A stretch of DNA of 64,000 bases from Erythrobacter sp. (GTDB lineage: Bacteria; Pseudomonadota; Alphaproteobacteria; Sphingomonadales; Sphingomonadaceae): assembly GCF_024305245.1 (NCBI RefSeq), contig NZ_JAMWYX010000001.1, positions 62,001 through 126,000 of the forward strand, read 5' to 3'. The translations under genes and the position numbers were made by a program. Under the pieces are notes generated by a model that was given only the letters and a program-made list of their open reading frames with translations, did no database searches and was not told where the DNA came from. Position 1 is the stretch's first letter. The number at the start of each line of letters is the position of its first letter. Shown in pieces: positions 24,896-34,545 of the stretch.

Positions 24896-26863
24896 TCAGC
24901 GCAGGAAGGCGTCGACGGGGCGCGGCAACCCGGCTTCATCGGGATACATGTGCGAATAAGTCACGGCATTGCCGATCACGCGCATGATGTAATAGCGCGT
25001 CTCGAAATTGGCCGGGATCTTCTCGATCCATGTCACCCAGTCGATTTCGCCCCGGCGCGGATCGCCATTGAGCCGCAGCCACTGGTTCACGCGTCCCGGC
25101 CCGGCATTGTAAGCGCCCGCCGCCAGCGGATAGGCGCCGCCGTAATAGCTCATCATCCGCGCGAAATAGGCATCGCCCAGCTGGATATTATAGCTGGGCG
25201 AACCGGTGAGGTTGGCGCTCATATATTGCATCCCCAGCTTGCCCGCCTGTTCGCGCGCGGTGCCGGGCATCAGCTGCATCACCCCGCGCGCCCCGGCGTG
25301 GGAAACGCGGGTGCGGTCGAATTCGCTTTCCTGACGGCTGATCGCATGGACCATCGTCCAGTCATTGACCACCGGGGTTTCGATGGTGGGAAACCCGATC
25401 CGTTCGAACCCCGTCAGCCCGTGCTCGCCTGCCTTCATGCCGATCACCACCGCCATTTCGCGCAGACCCGTTTCGGCAGCAAGCTGCGCGGTCATGGTGA
25501 GTTCTTCCGGCGTATCGGCCTCGTCGCCCAGCGCTTCGAAGAAACGCCGCTCGGTGCGCCAGTCTCTGCGGTTCACGGCCAGCGCGCGGATCGCCTGCAC
25601 CAGCGGGCTCGCTTCGAATTGGGCGCGCGCTTCGGGTGTGATCGTGACAGCGGGCAACGGATCGAATGCCGGCATCGGCTGGCCCAATGCGGAAATTGCC
25701 AGCTGGCCATAGTAATAATGCGGCCACTGCGCAGCGTTCTCGAAATAGACCCGCGCCGCCGCTTCGTTGCCCGATTGGCGTGCGGCGCGACCGGCCCAGT
25801 AATATCCCTTCGCCTTGGTCAGCGGAGTGCGCGCGGCATCGCCGTAACGCTGGAACAGCGGTGCGGCAGCCGCGCCGTCGCCGAGGTTCCAGAGCGCGCT
25901 TGTCCCGCCCAGCCACATCAGATCGGTATACCGATCGCGCAGGGTGAATGACATTTGCGAGATGTCGGTGCCGGGGGCGAACAGATCGTCCCCGCGCGCG
26001 GCGATCTGCGCAGCTTCACGCGAACCCGAAGCCTTGGCGACCGCGAGCATGTCGCCGACGAAGTCCGCAGGATCGCGGGCCGGGCGCACGAATGGCGGGG
26101 CGGTGATCAGCACGCGCGCCGCTTCGCCCATCTGGCGCGAGGCGCGCAGGTGATTGACGAGATTGAAGACATAGCCCGCATCGGTCAGCGCGCCTTGCGG
26201 CACCGCCACCCCGGCCTGTTCAGGCGTGGTTCCGCGCAGCAACGCCAACCGCGCGAGCGCCAGCGGGCGATCGGCCTGATCGAGATTGACCAGCTGCCGC
26301 GCTGCCGCCTCGGCCTTGCCCTGCCACAGCAGCGAATCCATCCGCAGCGCGTGATCCTCGGGCGTGAACTGCGATCCGTACAGACCGGCGAGATAAAGCT
26401 CGGCCGGATCGCTCATCGTGCCGCCGCGCCATGCCTTGCGCGCCTCGGTGAAGGCTTCTGCCCGCTGCGCGCCAGCCAGCGCCAGCGCATAGCGCGCACG
26501 TGCCGGATTGGTCAGCGGCGGATTGGATTCGAAATAGCGCAGCAGATCGGCCTGCGGCGGCGCTTCGCTTTCGAGCGCGGCCTCGGCGCGCAGGCGCAGG
26601 ATTTCGGAGCGCGGGAACGAGGGATAGGTCAGCACGAAACCGGCGTAATCCATGAACCCGAGCTCGCGACTGGCCTGCAGCACCTCCCATCGCGCCACTG
26701 CCGCAGCGATTGCGCCGGGCTGGCGGGCGACAAGGTCGCTGGTGCCCGCGGGCTGGGTGTAAGTCTGCGCCGCAAGCGGCATCGCGGCGCCGCCAAGCAC
26801 CGCCAGTCCAGCAAGGGCGGCGCAGCGGGTCTTTTGCAAGGGAATGTGAACCATGCTGGACAT
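24896..26863 (-). CDS. Soluble lytic murein transglycosylase (Slt70-like)
   Basis: The 655-aa periplasmic enzyme cleaves peptidoglycan glycan strands with formation of anhydro-muropeptides. A signal peptide ends near residue 32 (AMPLAAQ). The long helical superhelix region (about 40-480) is Ala-rich. The C-terminal SLT domain starts with HAISRQESEFD (catalytic Glu) and continues AGARGVMQLMPGTA, YNIQLGDAYF and PLAAGAYNAGPGRVNQWL. The ATG at 26863 has AGGAG upstream; an alternative ATG is three codons in. Products would be substrates for the AmpG-like permease encoded elsewhere in this window. Confidence 0.93.
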   Translation of the reverse strand: MSSMVHIPLQKTRCAALAGLAVLGGAAMPLAAQTYTQPAGTSDLVARQPGAIAAAVARWEVLQASRELGFMDYAGFVLTYPSFPRSEILRLRAEAALESEAPPQADLLRYFESNPPLTNPARARYALALAGAQRAEAFTEARKAWRGGTMSDPAELYLAGLYGSQFTPEDHALRMDSLLWQGKAEAAARQLVNLDQADRPLALARLALLRGTTPEQAGVAVPQGALTDAGYVFNLVNHLRASRQMGEAARVLITAPPFVRPARDPADFVGDMLAVAKASGSREAAQIAARGDDLFAPGTDISQMSFTLRDRYTDLMWLGGTSALWNLGDGAAAAPLFQRYGDAARTPLTKAKGYYWAGRAARQSGNEAAARVYFENAAQWPHYYYGQLAISALGQPMPAFDPLPAVTITPEARAQFEASPLVQAIRALAVNRRDWRTERRFFEALGDEADTPEELTMTAQLAAETGLREMAVVIGMKAGEHGLTGFERIGFPTIETPVVNDWTMVHAISRQESEFDRTRVSHAGARGVMQLMPGTAREQAGKLGMQYMSANLTGSPSYNIQLGDAYFARMMSYYGGAYPLAAGAYNAGPGRVNQWLRLNGDPRRGEIDWVTWIEKIPANFETRYYIMRVIGNAVTYSHMYPDEAGLPRPVDAFLR

Positions 26864-26960
26864 AGTGCCGGTCGGCTCCTTAGTAGGCGCTTAACGAAGA
26901 GGGGTGGATGAGATTTTTCGCATCCTTTCCCCGTCTACTGGTCATGACAGGACAAAAGCA

Positions 26961-27848
26961 ATGTTCAGCGGCTCGATACCCGCTTTGGTGACTCCTTTTC
27001 GCGGCGGAGCGTTTGATGAATCCGCGTTCCGGCGGCTGGTCGACTGGCAGATCGACAACGGCAGCGCCGCGCTGGTGCCGTGCGGGACCACGGGCGAGGC
27101 CTCGACCCTGTCGAATGCCGAACATCACCGCGTGATCGAAGTCTGTATCGAACAGGCAGCGGGCCGCGTGCCGGTGATTGCGGGCTGCGGTTCCAACGAC
27201 ACCCGCAACGCTGCGCTGCACATGAACTTCGCGAAAAAGGCAGGCGCGGCTGCGGGGCTGTGCGTCGCGCCCTATTACAACCGCCCAAGCCAGGCCGGAT
27301 TGATCGCCCATTTCAGCTATCTGGCGGAAAACTGCGACCTGCCGATCGTGCTTTACAATGTGCCTGCCCGCACGGTCACCGACATCCTCGATGACACGGT
27401 GGTCGAACTGGTGCGGCGCTATCCTGACAAGATCATCGCGATCAAGGACGCCAGCGGCGATCTTTCGCGCGTGGCCGATCACCGCATGGGGATCGGGCGC
27501 GATTTCTGCCAGCTTTCCGGCAATGACGAATTGTGGCTACCGCATGCTGCTGCAGGCGGCAGGGGAGCGATTTCGGTGACGGCCAATGTCGCGCCTGCGC
27601 TGTGCGCGGAATTCCATGCCGCAATCGCCGCCAATGAATTGCAGAAGGCGCGGCAGTTGAACGACCGCCTGTTCCCGCTGCATTATGCGATGTTCTCCGA
27701 CGCCAGCCCCGCGCCGGTAAAATATGCATTGAGCCGCGTGCATGACTGGATCGGGGCCGAAGTGCGCTTGCCACTGGTCGAATGCTCGGACGAGGCGAAG
27801 AATGCCGTGGACGAAGCGCTGGTGTCGTCCGGAGTGTTGGCAGGATAG
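26961..27848 (+). CDS. dapA: 4-hydroxy-tetrahydrodipicolinate synthase
   Basis: DapA condenses pyruvate with aspartate semialdehyde, the first committed step of lysine and diaminopimelate synthesis, and so feeds peptidoglycan precursors. The 295-aa protein has CGTTGEASTLS (substrate-binding threonines), YYNRPSQAGL with the catalytic Tyr, and IIAIKDASGD with the Schiff-base Lys. The later GNDELWLPHAAAGGRGAISV motif is also typical. The ATG at 26961, nine bases after an AGGACA, begins MFSGSIPALVTPF, the expected N-terminus. It is divergent from the lytic transglycosylase gene. Confidence 0.97.
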   Translation: MFSGSIPALVTPFRGGAFDESAFRRLVDWQIDNGSAALVPCGTTGEASTLSNAEHHRVIEVCIEQAAGRVPVIAGCGSNDTRNAALHMNFAKKAGAAAGLCVAPYYNRPSQAGLIAHFSYLAENCDLPIVLYNVPARTVTDILDDTVVELVRRYPDKIIAIKDASGDLSRVADHRMGIGRDFCQLSGNDELWLPHAAAGGRGAISVTANVAPALCAEFHAAIAANELQKARQLNDRLFPLHYAMFSDASPAPVKYALSRVHDWIGAEVRLPLVECSDEAKNAVDEALVSSGVLAG

Positions 27849-27960
27849 GATTTTCCTACGCGCCGCCATTACGGGTAGGCTGGCCTCCTATGCCTTGCCC
27901 GTCGATCCTGCGCAGCCGTTCTGTCCGTTTGCAAAGCTGCGTCCGGGGCAGGGTTTTCGC

Positions 27961-27990
27961 TTCCTGGACAGTGTCTCATGTGTCTCCTAC
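27961..27990 (+). repeat. Dispersed 30-bp repeat, copy 2
   Basis: Identical over 30 bases to the copy at 10812 (TTCCTGGACAGTGTCTCATG followed by TGTCTCCTAC). The upstream flank CAGGGTTTTCGC is also similar. It lies in the convergent gap between dapA and the aspartoacylase-like gene. Confidence 0.85.
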
Positions 27991-28020
27991 TTTCCGCGTT
28001 CATCACGCGAAAAGGCGAAA

Positions 28021-29091
28021 TCACACCACTTCATCCTCATCCAGTAGCGCCTCTGGCGCCCCCTGCGGCTCGCTTGCCAGGATCGCTGCGGTAATGCTTT
28101 CGATACGTGCGCCGACGCGTTCGGGGTGGGGGATTTCGGCAATATGGAACAAGGCATCGCCCTGGTGCACCACCGGCAGGGTGGCGTGGCCGATGATAAT
28201 GCCATCGGCCGGGCTGACCATGTCCTGTGCATCTTCGCCGAACAATCCGGTGACACAGCCCAGCACATCGCCCTTTCGCACCGGATCGCCGGATTCGCGG
28301 ACAAAATGCGCCACACCGCCGCGCGGGGACCGGACCCACACCGAACGGTTGGCGCGAGCCGGGATGCCGACTTCGGTAAGGCCGTCATCCGCCTCGATCA
28401 TGCCCAGATGCGCCAGCACGCGGTTGACCCCGGCAACGCCTGTCTCGACCGATAGACGGTCGAACCGCAGCGCCTCTCCCGCTTCCAGCAGCAGCATGTC
28501 GACCCCCTGCTTATGGGCCAGATCGCGCAAGCTCCCGTCGCGCAGCGGGCTTTCCATGATGACCGGCGCGCCGAACGCCATCGCCAGTTCGATCAGCCGC
28601 GTATTGCCCGCCGCGATACGGATTTGCGGCAGATTGTAACGGTGGATCGCGGCGGAATGGATGTCGATGCCGAGCGTGCAGCGCCCCACCACCTCACGGT
28701 AGAAGATGTTCGCCAACTGTCCGGCAATCGAACCATTGGCGCTACCGGGAAACGACCGGTTGAGATCGCGGCGGTCGGGCAGATAGCGCGACCGGGTCAT
28801 GAAGCCGAAGATGTTGGCGACCGGCACCAGCAGCAACGTGCCGGCAAGGGTTTGCGGATCGCATTCCTGCGCAAGTCGCTGGATGATAGCGGTGCCGATG
28901 ATCTCGTCGCCGTGGATCGCCGCGCTGACGAACACGGCCGGGCCGGGCCTTGCTCCGTGCAACACGCGGATCGCCAATGCCGAAGGCGTGCCGGTGGCCA
29001 GCGTGGTGATCTGGAAGGCGACATCGCGCGCGGTGCCGGGGGCTATCGTTGCACCCGCAATGGCGAATGGCTCCGGTTCCATACCTTGCAT
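28021..29091 (-). CDS. Succinylglutamate desuccinylase/aspartoacylase-family amidohydrolase
   Basis: The 356-aa zinc hydrolase of the M14/AstE-AspA group removes acyl groups from N-acyl amino acids or related amides. Zinc ligands are visible in [10 protein letters not shown] (His, Glu) and, ~100 residues later, in [18 protein letters not shown] (His). The [10 protein letters not shown] lead-in and LNRSFPGS (Arg for substrate carboxylate) are typical. The C-terminal ~90 residues form a beta domain with PRGGVAHF and [15 protein letters not shown]. The start is the ATG at 29091 or the one at 29082. The gene is divergent from smpB, and the actual substrate is not known. Confidence 0.87.
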   Translation of the reverse strand: MQGMEPEPFAIAGATIAPGTARDVAFQITTLATGTPSALAIRVLHGARPGPAVFVSAAIHGDEIIGTAIIQRLAQECDPQTLAGTLLLVPVANIFGFMTRSRYLPDRRDLNRSFPGSANGSIAGQLANIFYREVVGRCTLGIDIHSAAIHRYNLPQIRIAAGNTRLIELAMAFGAPVIMESPLRDGSLRDLAHKQGVDMLLLEAGEALRFDRLSVETGVAGVNRVLAHLGMIEADDGLTEVGIPARANRSVWVRSPRGGVAHFVRESGDPVRKGDVLGCVTGLFGEDAQDMVSPADGIIIGHATLPVVHQGDALFHIAEIPHPERVGARIESITAAILASEPQGAPEALLDEDEVV

Positions 29092-29229
29092 TGCTCGCCC
29101 CCCGTCCGCTGCACCCCTGTCTGCGATGCGTCAGAACGCCCGTCTACTGCGTCCATCGCCCGCTCGCCAAGCAAATCCGCCCGAACCCTCTCGCTTTTTC
29201 CCGGCTGCGCGCCTACATCGCCCGACCTT

Positions 29230-29712
29230 ATGGCACGCCCGAAACCCCTTACCTTCGACAAGCTGAAGACTGTCGCCGAAAACCGCCGTGCGCGGTACGA
29301 TTACTATATCGAGGACAAGTTCGAAGCCGGGCTCGCCTTGCAGGGCACCGAGGTCAAGGCGCTGCGGGCCGGCGAGGCGAGCATTGCCGAAAGCTATGCC
29401 GAGGTGAAGGACGGGCAGGTGTGGCTGATCAACGCCAACATCCCCGAATACAGCCATGGCAACCGCCTGAACCACGAACCGCGCCGCCCGCGCAAGCTGC
29501 TGCTGCACGAACGCGAGATCGAAAAACTGTTCGGCGCGGTCGAGCGCAAGGGCATGACGCTGGTGCCGCTATCGGTCTATTTCAACAGCACTGGCCGGGC
29601 GAAGGTCGAGCTCGCGCTGGCCAAGGGCAAGCAGACGCACGACAAGCGCGCGACCATCAAGGATCGCGACTGGAAGCGCGACAAGGCACGATTGATGCGG
29701 GACAGGGGATGA
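29230..29712 (+). CDS. smpB: SsrA-binding protein
   Basis: SmpB delivers tmRNA to stalled ribosomes for trans-translation. The 160-aa length is normal. Motifs [50 protein letters not shown] and the C-terminal basic tail [17 protein letters not shown] are hallmarks. The ATG at 29230 begins MARPKPLTF; the open frame upstream of it reads antisense or non-coding DNA. No tmRNA gene is visible in this window. It precedes the DUF2062 gene by 158 bases and may share the rightward transcript leading to cckA. Confidence 0.97.
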   Translation: MARPKPLTFDKLKTVAENRRARYDYYIEDKFEAGLALQGTEVKALRAGEASIAESYAEVKDGQVWLINANIPEYSHGNRLNHEPRRPRKLLLHEREIEKLFGAVERKGMTLVPLSVYFNSTGRAKVELALAKGKQTHDKRATIKDRDWKRDKARLMRDRG

Positions 29713-29869
29713 TGCGGAAGTAGGGATGAAAAAATTCCGGCTTGCGGACGGATTCACCTACTGGTCAGAAACGCCTTGCTACCCATATTGCACTACATGG
29801 TGGCTTCATGAACCTTGCCGATTCACCTTTTGGGATGCCTGCGCCAGAGCGCGGCGGAGGAGTGCGTCT

Positions 29870-30493
29870 GTGACATCCTCCGATCCCGATCGGCCCGGCA
29901 CCTCGAAGCCGCCGGCAAAACATTCCAAGACCTGGGCGATGGACATGCTGCGCAAGCACATGCCTTCGCGTGAGGAAATGGCGAACAACAAGTATCTAGC
30001 GCCCATTGCTCACCGGTTTCTGTCGCCCGAATTGTGGCGTTTCACCCGCCGATCGGTGCCGCGCGGGGTAGCGTTGGGGCTGTTTGCCGCTTTCATCATT
30101 CCGCTCGGACAGATTTTCCTCGCGGCCTTTCTTGCCCTGCCTTCACGGGCGAATGTGCCGCTGGCTGCACTGGTGACCTTCGTCACCAACCCTTTCACCT
30201 TGCCGTTCTGGCTGGTGGTGGCGAACAAGGTCGGCAACTTCACTCTGCGGATCGATGCCGATGGCCCCGCGCTGGCGTCCACCGCGATGGATACCGGGGC
30301 GTGGAGCATGGTCGCCGATTTCTTCCAGATGGCCGGAACCACCGCTTTCGGCTTTGCGGTGATGGCGGTGATCGCCCCATCGGTGGGTTATTTCCTGTCC
30401 GGATGGATCTGGCGCGCCGTGGTGGCCCGGAAACGGGCCAAACGGTTGAAGGTGATGGAGGCCCGGCTCGACCAGCGGCTCGGCTCGCACTAG
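29870..30493 (+). CDS. DUF2062 membrane protein
   Basis: The 207-aa protein matches the DUF2062 family. A positively charged N-terminal region (DMLRKHMPSREEMANNKYL) is followed by RFLSPELWRFTRRSVPRGVALGLF. Three or so hydrophobic segments follow, with VTFVTNPFTLPFWLVVANKVG as the family core, then a basic C-terminal amphipathic tail (KRAKRLKVMEARLDQRL). I prefer the GTG at 29870, which has GGAGGAG eight to ten bases upstream. The longer frame from 29726 has an un-protein-like Trp/Cys-rich beginning. The function is unknown. The gene sits just upstream of cckA. Confidence 0.82.
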   Translation: MTSSDPDRPGTSKPPAKHSKTWAMDMLRKHMPSREEMANNKYLAPIAHRFLSPELWRFTRRSVPRGVALGLFAAFIIPLGQIFLAAFLALPSRANVPLAALVTFVTNPFTLPFWLVVANKVGNFTLRIDADGPALASTAMDTGAWSMVADFFQMAGTTAFGFAVMAVIAPSVGYFLSGWIWRAVVARKRAKRLKVMEARLDQRLGSH

Positions 30494-30552
30494 GTACGGG
30501 CAGTGCCCGCGACCACACCGCGGGCTGAAATGCAGCAACAGGAACGAGCCGC

Positions 30553-33093
30553 TTGTCCAAGCCGAACAGCCGAGATTCAAAACCCACTACCCCGGCGGTC
30601 GTTGATCCGGGCGCGGCGATGGCCAACGCGCCGTCGTCATGGCTGCTGATGGTTCTGGCGGCGGCACTGATCTTCAGCACTGTCCTGCTGTATCTCGCCA
30701 CCGCGAGCTGGTTGGTGGCGCTGGTCTTCGCGCTGGCTGTCGGCGTTCTGCTGGGCGGTGTGGTGATCATGGACAGGCGGCGCGACGTTCCGACCGAAAA
30801 CCAGCTCGCCACGCCCGATTGGACGGTAACCGTCGCCGCGATCGAACGCAGCGGAGAGGCGGTCGCCATAACCGATCGCGCTAACCGGATGGTGTGCGCC
30901 AACAGCCTGTTTGTCGACAGCTTCGGCGCCGCCGCTGCGCCGCCTGCGCTGCCGTTCGACCGTGAGGCGCTGGAGGCGCTGACCCGGTTGGCCCGCGATG
31001 TCTGGCGCGACGGGTCCGGCACGCTCGAGATGCTGCCGGCGCCCGACGGCGAGAGCGACTGGCAGGTATCCGTCACCCGCGCAGGGCGGGGCGAAGATCA
31101 CCTCGTCTGGCGGCTGCGTCAGAGTCCGCGCACCAGCGGCGTCAGCCTCGGCGCGCTCGACCTTTCGGGTCCGTTCGGCAAGATGCTAAGCCGCGCCGGG
31201 ATTGAGACCGCAATCACCACTGCTGACGGCGTGATCCGCATGGTCAGTTCCGGTTTCGCCGAACGTGCGGCGGGCGATGACAGTGCGACTCTGGCCGGGC
31301 AGGATTTCGTCAGTTTCCTGCGCACCGACGACCGCGACCGCATCTTTTTCGCCCGCGAAGGGCGCGGGGGCACGCCGCAGACGCTGGTCGACATTCCGCT
31401 GATCGATCCTGCGACACAAGAGCGGCCTGCCGGGCCGGACGAGGCAACCTCGCTGATGCTGCTTATCGACAGCGGCGTGGGGATCGGCAGCGGCTGGGAC
31501 GGCGCGGCGCAGGCCGGGGTGGCGCAGCTCGATGCGTTGCTCGGACAATTGCCGCTCGGCCTCGCCATGACCGATCGCGACGGCCGCTTCCTGTTCGGCA
31601 ACGAGGCGTTCCTGCGCGCGGTTGATCGCGAAGGGCGGGGTCTTCCCTCCTTCCCCACCGATCTGGTGGTGCGCGAGGATAAGGCCGCGCTGTCCGATGC
31701 GGTGCGCCGCCACGGACGCGGACCGGCGACCAGCGGCGATGTGGCGGTGCGGCTGGTCAACAGCCCGGAAGAGCCGGTCTCGCTCGGGCTGGCCGGGGTG
31801 CGCGGGCTGGGCGAGGGCGCAGTGCTGCTGAGCCTTGCCGATTCGAGCCAGGAGAACCAGTTGCGACGTCAGGTCGCGCAGGCCACCAAGATGCAGGCCG
31901 TGGGCCAGCTCGCGGGCGGGGTCGCGCATGATTTCAACAATGTGCTGACCGCGATCATCGGCACCTGCGATCTGATGTTGCTGCGCCATATTCCGGGTGA
32001 CAGCGATTATGACGACATCCAGCAGATTCGCGCCAATTCCAACCGTGCCGCTGCGCTGACCCGCCAGCTGCTGGCGTTCTCGCGCCAACAGACCTTGCGC
32101 CCGGAGGTGATCCAGCTGCCCGACGTGGTCAGCGAGGTCAGCCCGCTGATCAAGCGGCTGCTCGGCGAAAAGATCACGTACTACGTCCAGCATGATCGCA
32201 ATCTCGGCGCGGTGCGGGCTGATCCGCAGCAGATGGAACAGGTGATCATGAACCTGGCGGTGAATGCCCGCGACGCAATTCAGGGGAACGGCGGCCAAGT
32301 GCGCGGGAACGGCACCGGGCGGATTTCGCTGTTCACGCGCCACTTGCATGCGACCGAAGTGGTGCAGCTGGGCTCAGAAGTGCTGCCCGCCGCCGATTAC
32401 ACCGTGCTGATCGTGCAGGACACCGGCGGCGGCATTCCGCCGCACGTGCTGCCGAAACTGTTCGAGCCGTTCTTCACCACCAAAGAACAGGGCAAGGGCA
32501 CCGGTCTCGGCCTGTCGACCGCCTATGGCATCGTCAAGCAATCGGGCGGCTTCATCTTCGCCGACAACATCACTGACAAGGGAGGCCGACCGACAGGCGC
32601 GCGCTTCACCGTCTACTTCCCCGTTCATCGCGGCGAGGTGCCGAAGAAGCGCGAGGTGAAGGCGCCGCTTATCTCGTCCGAATGGTCGGCGGGCGGCAAG
32701 GTGCTGCTGGTGGAAGATGAAGACATGGTGCGCGCGGTCGCCGAACGCGCTCTGGCGCGGGCAGGTTACGAGGTGACGTCCTGCGCCAATGGCGAGGAAG
32801 GTCTGGTGGCGATTACCGAGCCCGATGCCAGCTTCGATATCGTCGTCAGCGACGTGGTGATGCCCGGCATGGATGGCCCGGCAATGGTGCGCGCGATCCG
32901 GGCGAAACTGCCCGAAATGCCTGTGCTGTTCATGTCTGGATATGCCGAGGAACAACTGCGCCGCGACATAGACATTCCGGATATGCACTTCATCGCCAAG
33001 CCTTTCAGTGTCGCTTCTATCGGTGACAAGGTGGGGGCCGTGCTGCGACACGCACGCTCCGAGCAGGCAGAGGCCGAAGCGACAGCCAAGTGA
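30553..33093 (+). CDS. cckA: Cell-cycle hybrid histidine kinase CckA
   Basis: CckA is the membrane kinase/phosphatase that, through ChpT, phosphorylates CtrA and CpdR and drives the alphaproteobacterial cell cycle. The 846-aa protein has two transmembrane helices (about 30-50 and 52-73) and PAS-like sensor regions (about 95-430). The HisKA helix carries His459 in GGVAHDFNNVLT. The ATPase domain has N-box MNLAVNARDAI and G-boxes DTGGGIP and GKGTGLGLS. A C-terminal receiver has Asp767 and Lys in AKPF. The TTG at 30553 has AGGAA upstream; the ATG at 30619 is the alternative. It directly precedes recA. Confidence 0.95.
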   Translation: MSKPNSRDSKPTTPAVVDPGAAMANAPSSWLLMVLAAALIFSTVLLYLATASWLVALVFALAVGVLLGGVVIMDRRRDVPTENQLATPDWTVTVAAIERSGEAVAITDRANRMVCANSLFVDSFGAAAAPPALPFDREALEALTRLARDVWRDGSGTLEMLPAPDGESDWQVSVTRAGRGEDHLVWRLRQSPRTSGVSLGALDLSGPFGKMLSRAGIETAITTADGVIRMVSSGFAERAAGDDSATLAGQDFVSFLRTDDRDRIFFAREGRGGTPQTLVDIPLIDPATQERPAGPDEATSLMLLIDSGVGIGSGWDGAAQAGVAQLDALLGQLPLGLAMTDRDGRFLFGNEAFLRAVDREGRGLPSFPTDLVVREDKAALSDAVRRHGRGPATSGDVAVRLVNSPEEPVSLGLAGVRGLGEGAVLLSLADSSQENQLRRQVAQATKMQAVGQLAGGVAHDFNNVLTAIIGTCDLMLLRHIPGDSDYDDIQQIRANSNRAAALTRQLLAFSRQQTLRPEVIQLPDVVSEVSPLIKRLLGEKITYYVQHDRNLGAVRADPQQMEQVIMNLAVNARDAIQGNGGQVRGNGTGRISLFTRHLHATEVVQLGSEVLPAADYTVLIVQDTGGGIPPHVLPKLFEPFFTTKEQGKGTGLGLSTAYGIVKQSGGFIFADNITDKGGRPTGARFTVYFPVHRGEVPKKREVKAPLISSEWSAGGKVLLVEDEDMVRAVAERALARAGYEVTSCANGEEGLVAITEPDASFDIVVSDVVMPGMDGPAMVRAIRAKLPEMPVLFMSGYAEEQLRRDIDIPDMHFIAKPFSVASIGDKVGAVLRHARSEQAEAEATAK

Positions 33094-33134
33094 TCGGCGG
33101 CAAGCATTTGCAGGCGCTGTAGGAAATTATTTTC

Positions 33135-33149
33135 GTTCCCCACTTGTTC
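33135..33149. promoter_or_regulatory. LexA box of recA
   Basis: GTTC-CCCACTT-GTTC matches the alphaproteobacterial SOS box exactly. It is 86 bases upstream of the recA ATG, in the expected promoter region after cckA. It differs at only two positions from the uvrD box read in coding direction. Confidence 0.92.
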
Positions 33150-33235
33150 TATCGGAACAAACGCGATACATCGATGTCCAAGGACGATCGTCGAAAACCG
33201 GCGATCGCCTCTAGGCAAGCGAAGGAGCGCGTGCG

Positions 33236-34300
33236 ATGGCTACGTCATTGAAGCTGGTACAGAAGGAAAAAGACGTGGACCGTCAAAAGGCGCTCGAAGC
33301 TGCTCTTGCCCAGATTGACCGTGCCTTCGGCAAGGGTTCGGCGATGAAGCTCGGCTCGAAGGAAACCATGCAGGTCGAAGCGATTTCGACCGGCTCGCTC
33401 GGGCTCGATATCGCGCTCGGCATCGGCGGCTTGCCCAAGGGGCGCGTGATCGAGGTCTATGGCCCGGAAAGCTCAGGCAAGACGACGCTGGCCCTGCACG
33501 TGATCGCCGAGGCGCAGAAGGCGGGCGGCACCGCGGCTTTTGTCGATGCCGAACATGCGCTCGATCCGGTCTATGCCAAAAAGCTGGGCGTCGATATCGA
33601 CGAGCTTATCATCTCGCAGCCCGATACCGGCGAGCAGGCGCTCGAAATCGTCGACACGCTGGTGCGTTCCAACGCGATCGATGTCTTGGTGGTCGATTCG
33701 GTTGCGGCGCTGGTGCCGCGGGCTGAAATCGAAGGCGAAATGGGCGATTCGCATGTCGGCCTGCAGGCCCGTCTGATGAGCCAGTCCCTGCGCAAGCTGA
33801 CCGGCTCGATCAACCGTTCCAAGTGCATGGTGATCTTCATCAACCAGCTGCGGATGAAAATCGGGGTGATGTACGGCAATCCCGAAACCACCACCGGCGG
33901 CAATGCGCTCAAGTTCTATGCCTCGGTCCGGCTCGATATCCGCCGCACCGGGCAGATCAAGGACCGCGACGAAATTACCGGCAACGCCACCCGCGTGAAG
34001 GTCGTCAAGAACAAGGTCGCCCCGCCGTTCAAGCAGGTCGAGTTCGACATCATGTACGGCGAAGGCATCTCCAAGATCGGCGAGATCATCGACCTTGGTG
34101 TGAAGGCGGGCTTGGTAGAAAAGTCGGGCAGCTGGTTCTCCTATGACAGCATCCGCATCGGTCAGGGTCGTGAAAACGCCAAGACCTATCTCAAGGAGAA
34201 CCCGGAAGTTTGCGACCGGTTGGAAGCTGCGATTCGCAGCCGCACCGACAAGGTCGCCGAGGAGATGATGACGGGGCCGGACGCGGACTCCGACGACTGA
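33236..34300 (+). CDS. recA: Recombinase A
   Basis: RecA forms filaments on single-stranded DNA, performs strand exchange and triggers LexA self-cleavage. The 354-aa protein has Walker [10 protein letters not shown] at about residues 75-83, Walker [12 protein letters not shown], loop L1 [18 protein letters not shown], loop L2 around [22 protein letters not shown], and an acidic C-terminal tail (GPDADSDD). The ATG at 33236 begins [17 protein letters not shown], a normal start, preceded by AGCGAAGGAG. A LexA box precedes it and an intrinsic terminator follows it, so it is a single-gene SOS unit within the cckA-recA-alaS series. Confidence 0.99.
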   Translation: MATSLKLVQKEKDVDRQKALEAALAQIDRAFGKGSAMKLGSKETMQVEAISTGSLGLDIALGIGGLPKGRVIEVYGPESSGKTTLALHVIAEAQKAGGTAAFVDAEHALDPVYAKKLGVDIDELIISQPDTGEQALEIVDTLVRSNAIDVLVVDSVAALVPRAEIEGEMGDSHVGLQARLMSQSLRKLTGSINRSKCMVIFINQLRMKIGVMYGNPETTTGGNALKFYASVRLDIRRTGQIKDRDEITGNATRVKVVKNKVAPPFKQVEFDIMYGEGISKIGEIIDLGVKAGLVEKSGSWFSYDSIRIGQGRENAKTYLKENPEVCDRLEAAIRSRTDKVAEEMMTGPDADSDD

Positions 34301-34362
34301 TCCTCAAGCGGGCGTGTCGGGAGTGTCCTACTCCCGGTGTCTCCAAGCGCTCGAAAAACCGG

Positions 34363-34404
34363 AAAACCGGCGCAGACCTCCCCGCAGGTTTGGCGCCGGT
34401 TTTT
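34363..34404 (+). terminator. Intrinsic terminator of recA
   Basis: AAAACCGGCGC pairs with GCGCCGGTTTT (11 bp) around a partly self-complementary loop (AGACCT/AGGTTT) and ends in five Ts. It lies about 60 bases past the recA stop. The A-run on the left arm also makes it potentially bidirectional. Confidence 0.88.
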
Positions 34405-34507
34405 CGTTGCGCTCGCTCAGCCTGCTGCTGGCCGATGTGCCGCGTTGCCGATTGTGGATCGCAGGCAACACTGACGTCGTGCGGTGCACCGCCTGCTAAG
34501 CGCGCTG

Positions 34508-34538
34508 CATTGCCTAAATCGCCCGCATTGCCTAACTG
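34508..34538 (+). repeat. Short direct repeat in the alaS leader
   Basis: GCATTGCCTAA occurs twice, with starts 19 bases apart, immediately upstream of the alaS start codon. The spacing of about two helical turns would suit a tandem protein-binding site. It could also be chance. Confidence 0.4.
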
Positions 34539-34545
34539 CACGACC

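Noticed and set aside
28950..29229. Rightward open frame running into smpB from far upstream.
   Set aside because: It is antisense to the aspartoacylase-like gene; smpB has its standard MARPKPLTF start at 29230.
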